Positions 7,505 through 13,158 of a DNA stretch of 13,158 nt are shown here, piece after piece; the stretch's first letter is position 1; every line of letters begins with the position of its first letter. The stretch lies in NCBI GenBank assembly GCA_937901055.1, contig CALCGO010000172.1:1-13158 (forward strand), read 5' to 3'. The notes under the pieces were generated by a model, which searched no databases, was not told where the DNA came from, and saw only the letters and a program-made list of their open reading frames with translations. The translations under genes and the position numbers were made by a program. Source of the stretch: an uncultured Rhodobacterales bacterium. GTDB taxonomy: Bacteria > Pseudomonadota > Alphaproteobacteria > Rhodobacterales > Rhodobacteraceae.

Positions 7505-10500
7505 TACGTTGGTTTGCCGGGCATCCAACAGCATCGAACCTGCTGTTGATTGTAATGTTGGCGATGGGGGTATTCTCTGCGCCCACGTTATTGCGCGAAA
7601 CTTTCCCCGATTATTCCCCGACCGAAGCACAGATTACCATCGTCTATCGCGGTGCCAGCGCCGCTGACGTGGAAGACGCGATTTGCTTGCGGGTTTCGGA
7701 TGCTTTGAAAGGCGTTAACAACCTCGAAGAACTGACGTGCAGCGCACAAGACAACGTCGCCAACGCCGTCGCCAAGATGGAGGCAGGCGGCGATGTTGGC
7801 CGTTTTCTGGACGAGGTCGATGCCGAAGTTAACGCCATCACCGATTTCCCCGCGAATGCCGATACGCCGATCATCACCCAGCTTTTCACCACCGATTTGG
7901 TGTCCGCACTGGCCGTGACGGGCGACATGTCGTTCGCTGATCTGGAAACCTACGCGAATTCCGTTGAGCAGGCGTTGTTCGATATCGACAACGTCGCCGC
8001 CGTCAAAGTCAAAGGCCTGTCACAACGCCAATGGCAGGTCGAAGTTTCGCGCGATTTGTTGCAACAATACGGCCTGTCCGTCAGCGATATTTCCCGCCTG
8101 ATACGCCAGCAAAACATCGACATGCCGCTTGGGACCGTTGAAACCAGCACCCAAGATGTGCAACTGCGGTTCGTTAACCAAAGCCGATCTATTGAGGACC
8201 TGCGCAATCTGGTCGTTCTATCCGGACAAGCAGGCGCAGAACTGACCCTTGGCGACATCGCGTCGATCACTGAAACCTACGATTTGGACGAAGAGAAAAT
8301 CCTGTTTAACGGTGAACGGGCGCTGATCCTTGAAATTCATAAAAACAAGGAAAGTGACGCGATTAATGTGATGGCAGATATCACCGATTTTCTTGAAACC
8401 GAACGCGAAGTTATGGGTGACGGTGTTACGTTGACGATCACGCAAGACATGACCTCGATCGTGGCGGACCGTCTGAAAATGCTGGTCAGCAACGGCATCA
8501 TGGGGTTGGCGCTAGTGGCCCTAACGATGAGCTTGTTTTACCGCCCACGCCTTGCGATCTGGGCGATCCTTGGCCTGCCCATTGCCTTCGCTGGCGCGTT
8601 TACCGTTATGGCCATCTTCGGCTTGTCGCTGAACATGATCACGTTGGTCGGCTTGCTGGTTGCCATCGGTATCGTGATGGACGATTCCGTGGTGATCACA
8701 GACAGTATCGCGGAACATGCGGCTGAGGGGAAATCGCCACTCGATTCCGTGGTGCTCGGGGTGAAGCAGGTGCTTCCGGGGGTCTCGTCCTCGTTCCTGA
8801 CCACGGTTGCCGTTTTCGGGCCGTTGTCGTTTTTATCGGGCGAACTGGGTACGGTTCTGGAAGTTATGCCAATCGTTCTGCTCGCCGCCCTTGCCGCGAG
8901 TTTGATCGAGGCTTTCTGGATCCTGCCCCATCACCTCAAAGCCCCGATTGCTCATGCGGTTGCCAATAAAAAGGGTCGCTTTAGTCAGAAGTTCGACGAT
9001 GGTTTTGAGGTTTTCCGCGAAGGTGTTGGAAAAATCGCCGATGGTGCGATCCGGTTTCGATATGCTGTGGCGGGCTTGTTGATTGTCATTCTGTTGGGCT
9101 CTGTCGGGTTTTTCGCCGGTGGTAATATCAAGATGGAGGCCATGCCCGATATGGAAGGCGACCTACTTGAGGCCCGCATCCTGATGCCGCAAGGCACTCC
9201 GCTGGCCCGCACCGAACAGGCCGTGGCGCAAGTTGTCGACGCCCTCGCGCGCATCAACGCCGATTTGGAACAGCCAGACGGGCAGGACCTAATTCAAGCC
9301 ACACAGGTGCGTTACAACGAAAACAATAGCGCGGGTGAAAGCGGCCCCCACGTTGCCACCATCGGTGTTGATTTGCTGACGGCTGAACTGCGCGGGACGT
9401 CGCTCGATGTCCTTATCCCGCTGTGGCGCGAAGAAATCGGCACGATTTACGGCATGATTAATATGACCATTCAGGAACCCGGCTTCGGCCCGGCCGGTGT
9501 CCCGATCGAGGTGCGCATCCAAGGTGATGACCTTGACGAAATGAAGCGTGCCTCCGAAAGTCTTGTGAATTATTTGAACGGCTATGTCGGCGTGTTCAAC
9601 GTGATGGACGACCTTCGCCCCGGTAAGCCGCAACGCGCGTTGTCGCTGTCTGACGGGGCTAGTGCGCTTGGGTTTACGTCGGAATCTGTCGCCTCGCAGC
9701 TTCGCTCCGGCATGTTGGGGGATGTGGTCGATAGCCTGCAATTGGGCAACCAGAGCGTCGAGATCACGGTCAGTCAAACCGCGCCCGAACGCACCACGCT
9801 GGATAGTCTGGACGGTGCGATGGTAACTTCGCGCACTGGCCAATCTGTGCCGCTAAGCGTTGTGACAGACATCACGGAGACCCGCGACTGGGCCAAGGTC
9901 ACGTTGGTAGACGGCGTGCGCAGTGTAACCGTCGAGGCGAACGTCGACGCTGGCAAAGCCAATGCCGGTGCGTTGGTTGGCGATCTTGAAGCCAACTGGC
10001 TGCCGGAATTCGAGGCGAACTTCCCCGATCTGGACATACAATTTCTGGGGCAAGTGGCATCCACCGCCCAAACCGCGAAATCTATCGCGCGCGGGCTTGG
10101 CATCGGAATGCTTGGCGTGTTCCTGATCCTGTCGTTCCAGTTCCGCAGCTATATCGAGCCGCTGATCGTCATGGTCGCCATCCCCATGGCTTTGATCGGG
10201 TCGATCTGGGGGCATGTGTTGATGGGGTATGACATCTCCATGCCGTCACTGATCGGGGCGGCGTCGCTGGCGGGGATTGTGGTTAACAACTCGATCCTGC
10301 TGATGCAATACATCAACAAATTCCGGCTTGAGGGTTACGAAACCCTTAAGGCTGCGGGCATGGCCAGCCGTGCGCGGACTAAACCGATTTTCATCTCCAC
10401 CACGACCACGATCATGGGAATGGTCCCGCTTTTGCTGGAAACCAGCGCCCAAGCCGCGTCGATCATCCCGCTGGTGATCTCGTTGGTGTTTGGGTTGCTG

Positions 10501-10599
10501 GTATCGACGACGCTGGTGCTGTTGGCGCTTCCGTCGCTGTACGTAATCTTGGACGATCTGGGGGCGACGGGGCATAAAGCATCGCACGCATCGCCCTAG
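7501..10599 (+). CDS. RND family efflux transporter permease (AcrB-like inner-membrane pump)
   Basis: The 1032-residue length is normal for the family. The layout is the duplicated RND plan: TM1 near 10-30, a large periplasmic domain (about 35-325), TM2-TM6 (about 330-475), TM7 near 520-540, a second periplasmic loop (about 545-855) and TM8-TM12 (about 865-1018). The TM4 motif GIVMDDSVVITDS contains Asp394-Asp395, matching AcrB Asp407-Asp408 of the proton relay. At the TM10 position where AcrB has Lys940, this protein reads GIVVNNSILLMQY (Asn929-Asn930), so the relay Lys is missing. Membrane motifs such as VALTMSLFYRPR and FQFRSYIEPLIVM are typical of broad hydrophobe-efflux relatives, not CusA-type metal pumps; the substrate is unknown. 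It uses proton motive force and partners with the upstream adaptor. Its TAG (10597-10599) lies within the CTAG shared with the convergent DUF1178 gene, leaving no intergenic terminator. Confidence 0.93.
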   Translation: MIRWFAGHPTASNLLLIVMLAMGVFSAPTLLRETFPDYSPTEAQITIVYRGASAADVEDAICLRVSDALKGVNNLEELTCSAQDNVANAVAKMEAGGDVGRFLDEVDAEVNAITDFPANADTPIITQLFTTDLVSALAVTGDMSFADLETYANSVEQALFDIDNVAAVKVKGLSQRQWQVEVSRDLLQQYGLSVSDISRLIRQQNIDMPLGTVETSTQDVQLRFVNQSRSIEDLRNLVVLSGQAGAELTLGDIASITETYDLDEEKILFNGERALILEIHKNKESDAINVMADITDFLETEREVMGDGVTLTITQDMTSIVADRLKMLVSNGIMGLALVALTMSLFYRPRLAIWAILGLPIAFAGAFTVMAIFGLSLNMITLVGLLVAIGIVMDDSVVITDSIAEHAAEGKSPLDSVVLGVKQVLPGVSSSFLTTVAVFGPLSFLSGELGTVLEVMPIVLLAALAASLIEAFWILPHHLKAPIAHAVANKKGRFSQKFDDGFEVFREGVGKIADGAIRFRYAVAGLLIVILLGSVGFFAGGNIKMEAMPDMEGDLLEARILMPQGTPLARTEQAVAQVVDALARINADLEQPDGQDLIQATQVRYNENNSAGESGPHVATIGVDLLTAELRGTSLDVLIPLWREEIGTIYGMINMTIQEPGFGPAGVPIEVRIQGDDLDEMKRASESLVNYLNGYVGVFNVMDDLRPGKPQRALSLSDGASALGFTSESVASQLRSGMLGDVVDSLQLGNQSVEITVSQTAPERTTLDSLDGAMVTSRTGQSVPLSVVTDITETRDWAKVTLVDGVRSVTVEANVDAGKANAGALVGDLEANWLPEFEANFPDLDIQFLGQVASTAQTAKSIARGLGIGMLGVFLILSFQFRSYIEPLIVMVAIPMALIGSIWGHVLMGYDISMPSLIGAASLAGIVVNNSILLMQYINKFRLEGYETLKAAGMASRARTKPIFISTTTTIMGMVPLLLETSAQAASIIPLVISLVFGLLVSTTLVLLALPSLYVILDDLGATGHKASHASP

Positions 10600-11003
10600 T
10601 TTGTTTTCTTTTTGCCCCAAGGGAGAGGCGCAACAGGTATTCCGTCGTTAATCAACGACTTGGCGTCTTCGATCTTCGCCTCGCCGTAAATCGGGCGCTC
10701 GGGGGTGTCACCGTCGTGCATCGCCCGCGCCTCGGCTGCGAAATTTGCGCCGACGTTATCTGCATTGTCTTCGATTTTCTTGCGCAATTCCTTGACCGCT
10801 TGTTCTGCAGGCGAAGCTGGCGCGCTTAACGGACGGTCGCTTTTTACAACGCGCGGGGCCATGATTGCCTTTTCCACATCGGTATCACCGCAAACCGCGC
10901 AAGATATCATTCCGGTGGCCAAAAGCTTGTCAAAATCCTTACTGGAGCCGAACCAGGACTCAAACCGGTGTCCCTTGGTGCATTTTAAATCGTAACGGAT
11001 CAT
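10596..11003 (-). CDS. DUF1178 family protein (putative zinc-ribbon small protein)
   Basis: With a start at 11003 the product has 135 residues and begins MIRYDLKCTKGHRFESWF, the characteristic DUF1178 opening. An alternative upstream ATG at 11027 adds eight residues, but AAAGGG at 11010-11015 sits six bases before the 11003 start and favours the shorter form. Cys8 and the CAVC pair (about 35-38) plus His12 could form a zinc site; this is inferred. A charged helical section follows (around 65-90), then a conserved-looking tail PIYGEAKIEDAKSLINDGIPVAPLP. The protein has no signal peptide or membrane segment. DUF1178 is widespread in proteobacteria with no established role that I can state. The gene is convergent with the RND pump, sharing a CTAG at the stop codons, and divergent from the sensor kinase gene 86 bases away. 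Confidence 0.88.
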   Translation of the reverse strand: MIRYDLKCTKGHRFESWFGSSKDFDKLLATGMISCAVCGDTDVEKAIMAPRVVKSDRPLSAPASPAEQAVKELRKKIEDNADNVGANFAAEARAMHDGDTPERPIYGEAKIEDAKSLINDGIPVAPLPWGKKKTN

Positions 11004-11089
11004 TTGGTTCCCTTTGGTTTCCGGCATTACATATATATAGCAGGGGTGAATACAATCCTAATCTTGGGATTCGCCGCGAGGGAAAGCAC
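11004..11089. promoter_or_regulatory. Divergent intergenic region between the DUF1178 and phoR genes
   Basis: These 86 bases must hold promoters for both divergent genes unless phoR is read from antisense-overlapping upstream sequence. An AT tract, ACATATATATAG, lies at 11029-11040. For the minus strand, TTGTAT (11050-11055) and TGTAAT (11026-11031) with an 18-base spacer form a weak promoter candidate. I found no good plus-strand -35/-10 pair and no Pho box half-sites (CTGTCA), so PhoB autoregulation of phoR is not supported at this site. GAGGGA at 11078-11083 is the Shine-Dalgarno of the kinase gene. Confidence 0.35.
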
Positions 11090-12328
11090 ATGAAAATACG
11101 TCTTTGGCCCTACATCACGCTTGGCATTGTCACGGGCGGCGTCGCGGCAATTCTGAGCGCGCTGAACGAACCAATCTGGATCATCTTTGCCTCGGTGTTG
11201 GTGCTGGTCGTAGTTTTTGCCTTGATGCAAGAGGCCATGCGCGACCCTGTCGAAGAAGGCGATGTGGAGGCGATCGAGCCGACGAGGCCGATGCCGACCG
11301 GATTTGGCCGCGCCATGCTGGAACAAATGCCGTTGCCGCTGTTGGTTATCTCGCGAAAGGGGCGTGTGGTTTATGGGAACCGCGCCGTGAAAGAGATATT
11401 ACCGACTCTGAAAGCCGGTGATCATTTTGCCAGCCTATTGCGTGTGCCTATATTCGTTGATGCGGTTAATGCGGCTGTGACTGAAGGCAAGAACAGCAAA
11501 ATTTCCTTCACAACGGCCCTGCCGCACGAACGGTATTACGAAGCCAGTATCGGCCTGATGCCAGCCGGCAGTGATTTTGGCGATAAGGTTCAGGCTATCG
11601 TCCAGATCGAAGACCGCACGCAGGATCGCCGCGTCGAGAAGATGCGCAGCGATTTTGTCGCCAACGCCAGCCATGAATTACGCACACCGCTTGCCTCCAT
11701 CCTCGGGTATATCGAAACGTTGCAGGGCCACGCCAAAGACGACCCGGCCGCACGTGATGAGTTCCTTAAGATCATGGGTAAACAGGCGACACGGATGCAA
11801 CGTCTTGTTAACGATTTGATGTCGCTAAGCCGGATCGAGCTGAACGAGCATATCAAGCCAAGCGACCCCTGTGCGCTGAACGAACTGGTGTTGGAGGCGG
11901 CCTCGGCGTTGCTGCCGCTTCAAAAGAAGTATGATGTGACGCTGGATACTACGCTAACCGGTGATCCGATAGTGGCAGCCGATCGTGACCAGTTGAACCA
12001 AGTGCTGGTGAACCTTATTGATAACGCCATGAAATATGGTGGCGGCGGCACGACGGTCAGCGTTTTCACGGCATCAGCGGACCCGCGTTATTCCGACATG
12101 GTCGGGGTTACGATTGCAGATCAGGGGGCGGGAATCGGCCCCGAACACCTTCATAGATTAACGGAACGGTTCTACCGCGTGAATGCCAAACAAAGCCGCA
12201 ACAAAGGCGGCACGGGGCTTGGCTTGGCCATCGTCAAGCACATCGTTAATCGTCATGGCGGGGAATTGCAGATCGAATCCACATTGGGGGAAGGCAGCCA
12301 ATTCACCGTCTGGCTGCCTAGTTCTTGA
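11090..12328 (+). CDS. phoR: Phosphate regulon sensor histidine kinase PhoR
   Basis: The 412-residue kinase starts at ATG 11090, preceded by GAGGGA at 11078-11083; an upstream in-frame start at 10865 would run antisense through the DUF1178 gene and is rejected. Two hydrophobic segments (about 8-24 and 28-46) anchor it with almost no periplasmic loop, as expected for PhoR, which senses phosphate through the Pst/PhoU complex and not a periplasmic domain. A PAS-like region (about 72-175) follows. The dimerisation/phosphoacceptor motif NASHELRTPLASILGYIETL (192-211) has His195. The ATPase domain has the N box NLIDNAMKY (308-316), G1 DQGAGIG (344-350), F box ERFYRV (359-364) and G2 GTGLGLAI (374-381). 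All catalytic motifs are intact. It would phosphorylate PhoB in phosphate starvation. The assignment rests on the PhoR-like HisKA sequence and the adjacent Pho box-pstS, an arrangement common in alphaproteobacteria. Confidence 0.88.
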   Translation: MKIRLWPYITLGIVTGGVAAILSALNEPIWIIFASVLVLVVVFALMQEAMRDPVEEGDVEAIEPTRPMPTGFGRAMLEQMPLPLLVISRKGRVVYGNRAVKEILPTLKAGDHFASLLRVPIFVDAVNAAVTEGKNSKISFTTALPHERYYEASIGLMPAGSDFGDKVQAIVQIEDRTQDRRVEKMRSDFVANASHELRTPLASILGYIETLQGHAKDDPAARDEFLKIMGKQATRMQRLVNDLMSLSRIELNEHIKPSDPCALNELVLEAASALLPLQKKYDVTLDTTLTGDPIVAADRDQLNQVLVNLIDNAMKYGGGGTTVSVFTASADPRYSDMVGVTIADQGAGIGPEHLHRLTERFYRVNAKQSRNKGGTGLGLAIVKHIVNRHGGELQIESTLGEGSQFTVWLPSS

Positions 12329-12532
12329 TTAGGCCGCGCCTAGCTTTTTAAGAATGTTGGTCATCATGCACCATTTGGTGATGCCGGATTGGAATAGGTT
12401 GACGCCTACGAAGGCGGTGAACCACAACCAGCTGACGCTGGACATGTCTACTGTGCCGTCCATGTGGGCCAAGCCAAGGCTTAGCATGATGAACAGACCG
12501 GCGATTAGGCGGGTTAGGCTTTGTGCAGTCAT
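12329..12532 (-). CDS. Small DUF2892 (YgaP-like transmembrane domain) protein
   Basis: This 67-residue membrane protein has two hydrophobic segments (about 7-22 and 35-50) separated by a short polar turn. It ends in a CMMTNILKKLG-type tail, resembling the DUF2892 domain that forms the membrane part of YgaP-like rhodaneses, here as a stand-alone protein without a rhodanese domain. A single Cys (about residue 55) sits where the family often has a Cys-Pro. The start at 12532 has AGGGAG at 12540-12545, seven bases upstream. The gene lies opposite phoR and pstS, between them. Its TAA (complement of 12329-12331) directly abuts the phoR TGA. Its function is unknown, and there is no sequence reason to link it to phosphate uptake. 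Confidence 0.8.
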   Translation of the reverse strand: MTAQSLTRLIAGLFIMLSLGLAHMDGTVDMSSVSWLWFTAFVGVNLFQSGITKWCMMTNILKKLGAA

Positions 12533-12571
12533 TGGAATACTCCCTTTGATACGTTTTGTGGCGATGCATGT

Positions 12572-12600
12572 ATCATAATAGTCGAATATTACCTAGTGAA
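12572..12600 (-). promoter_or_regulatory. Candidate promoter of the DUF2892 gene
   Basis: Read on the minus strand, TTCACT (complement of 12595-12600) and TATGAT (complement of 12572-12577) are separated by 17 bases. They match four of six and five of six consensus sigma-70 positions. Transcription would begin near 12565, giving a leader of about 30 bases before the start codon. The spacing and the good -10 make this the best promoter candidate on that strand. Confidence 0.5.
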
Positions 12601-12644
12601 TTGTTAGTAACATAAATCTGCGGACACTTCGAAAGTTTCTTTCC

Positions 12645-12662
12645 CTGTCATCAAACTGTCAC
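12645..12662 (+). promoter_or_regulatory. Pho box (PhoB binding site) upstream of pstS
   Basis: CTGTCAT (12645-12651), a 4-base AT-rich spacer CAAA (12652-12655), and CTGTCAC (12656-12662) form two direct 7-base repeats that match the enterobacterial Pho box consensus almost perfectly. PhoB sites replace the -35 element. A weak AT-rich -10 (around 12670-12677, within TGCAATAAAT) follows at the expected distance, pointing at pstS. It lies about 90 bases before the pstS start. This predicts phosphate-starvation induction of pst by PhoB, the expected partner of the kinase encoded upstream. Confidence 0.9.
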
Positions 12663-12702
12663 CGAACTGCAATAAATGTGTCCACAAAGCCGCCTAGGTA
12701 GG

Positions 12703-12728
12703 ACCCATCCCGCGCATTTGGCGTGGGT
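12703..12728 (+). other. Possible hairpin in the pstS leader
   Basis: ACCCA (12703-12707) pairs with TGGGT (12724-12728), and CGC (12711-12713) with GCG (12721-12723), with a 3-base bulge (TCC) and a 7-base loop. It lies in the untranslated leader just before the Shine-Dalgarno. No T-run follows, so it is not an intrinsic terminator. It may be chance, or a leader-stability element. Confidence 0.25.
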
Positions 12729-12750
12729 GTTTGAAAATCGGAGAGACCCC

Positions 12751-13158
12751 GTGAAACTACTTACCGTCCTTGCCGTGGCATCCATTGCTGCAACCGCCGC
12801 CAGCGCGCGTGACCAGATCCGCATCGTTGGCTCGTCCACCGTGTTCCCGTTCTCGACAGCTGTAGCCGAGCAATTCGGCAAAACCACTGATTTCGCTACG
12901 CCGGTAGTTGAATCCACAGGTTCCGGCGGCGGAATGAAGTTGTTTTGCGCTGGCGTCGGCGTTGAACACCCCGACATGACAAACGCCTCGCGTCGCATGA
13001 AAGCCAAGGAATTCAAGCTGTGCCAAGACAACGGCGTGACCGAGATTGTTGAATCGGTTATCGGATATGACGGCATCGTTATCGCCAACGCGCACAGCGG
13101 GCCGACGTTTGCCCTGACGCTTGAGCAAATCGTCATTGCGCTGGCCGCCAATGGCCCG
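12751..13158 (+). CDS. pstS: Phosphate ABC transporter substrate-binding protein PstS, 3' partial
   Basis: Reading from GTG at 12751, 136 residues are visible before the window ends. GGAGAG at 12740-12745, five bases upstream, supports this start. A signal peptide is clear: basic start MKLL, hydrophobic core, and a likely signal peptidase I site after ASA (residue 19), so the mature protein begins near RDQIRIVGSSTV. The phosphate-loop motifs GSSTVFPFS, STGSGGGMKLFCAG and NASRRMK match the PstS family. The protein binds inorganic phosphate in the periplasm and delivers it to the PstCAB transporter. A Pho box upstream indicates PhoB control. By analogy, pstC, pstA, pstB, phoU and phoB probably follow beyond the window. 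Confidence 0.92.
   Translation, partial: MKLLTVLAVASIAATAASARDQIRIVGSSTVFPFSTAVAEQFGKTTDFATPVVESTGSGGGMKLFCAGVGVEHPDMTNASRRMKAKEFKLCQDNGVTEIVESVIGYDGIVIANAHSGPTFALTLEQIVIALAANGP

Noticed and set aside
11004..11027. ATG at 11027 (minus strand) as the DUF1178 start
   Set aside because: The family typically opens with MIRY. The start at 11003 has AAAGGG at ideal spacing, while the extra eight residues look like leader sequence.
11054..11071. Inverted repeat AATCC/GGATT upstream of phoR
   Set aside because: A 5-bp stem with an 8-base loop is expected by chance. It overlaps no promoter candidate or T-run.
10865..11089. Upstream extension of the sensor kinase to an ATG at 10865
   Set aside because: It would overlap the DUF1178 gene antisense, its residues do not resemble a PhoR N-terminus, and 11090 has a good Shine-Dalgarno directly followed by the expected membrane segment.
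12651..13151. Minus-strand open frames of 166 and 123 codons over the pstS region
   Set aside because: They lie antisense to a clear PstS with signal peptide and phosphate-binding motifs, and cross the Pho box and leader.
1..13158. Defence system, CRISPR array, transposon, integron or tRNA-linked island
   Set aside because: I saw no direct-repeat arrays, transposase or integrase motifs, tRNA cloverleaf sequence or terminal repeats. Composition looks even across the window.

Overview
The window looks like a chromosomal segment from an alphaproteobacterium, most likely a marine Rhodobacterales (Roseobacter-type) organism. This rests on moderately GC-rich codon use, tandem dimethylglycine/sarcosine-dehydrogenase-like genes next to a trimethylamine-methyltransferase-family gene, and a phoR-pstS locus with an Escherichia coli-type Pho box. 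I infer taxonomy from gene content and protein style only. I see no rRNA, tRNA, CRISPR array, insertion sequence or phage gene.

Region 1 (1-6070, plus strand) is the end of a methylated-amine catabolic operon. It holds a 5'-truncated FAD-oxidoreductase/aminomethyltransferase fusion, a complete paralogue of it (stop and start overlap in ATGA), and an MttB-superfamily methyltransferase without pyrrolysine. A strong intrinsic terminator closes the operon at 6034-6067. The likely role is stepwise demethylation of a quaternary or tertiary N-methylated osmolyte (glycine betaine, dimethylglycine, sarcosine or similar), with one-carbon units passed to tetrahydrofolate. No corrinoid protein is visible, so the usual MttB partner must lie upstream or elsewhere.

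Region 2 (6070-10599, plus strand) is a two-gene RND efflux operon: a periplasmic adaptor and an inner-membrane pump, again overlapping in ATGA. An AT-rich leader with an 18-bp operator-like inverted repeat precedes it. No outer-membrane channel or regulator gene is in the window. The pump keeps the TM4 Asp pair but has Asn where AcrB has its TM10 Lys.

Region 3 (10596-11003, minus strand) is one DUF1178 gene, convergent with the pump; both stop codons lie within one CTAG tetranucleotide.

Region 4 (11004-13158) is the start of a phosphate regulon: the PhoR-type sensor kinase (start corrected to 11090), a small DUF2892 membrane-protein gene on the opposite strand, then a textbook Pho box and the beginning of pstS (GTG start at 12751, running off the window). 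The kinase stop codon directly abuts that of the DUF2892 gene. PhoR is expected to activate PhoB in phosphate starvation, and PhoB to bind at 12645-12662 and switch on pst.

Most of the window is recognisable metabolism, transport and signalling. I found no clear new defence or mobile system. The points most worth a second look are the amine operon (an Asp-to-Glu change in one folate domain, an MttB without a visible partner, a G8 tract), the RND proton-relay substitution and its operator, and the compact convergent gene ends. No gene-free stretch exceeds 300 bases.
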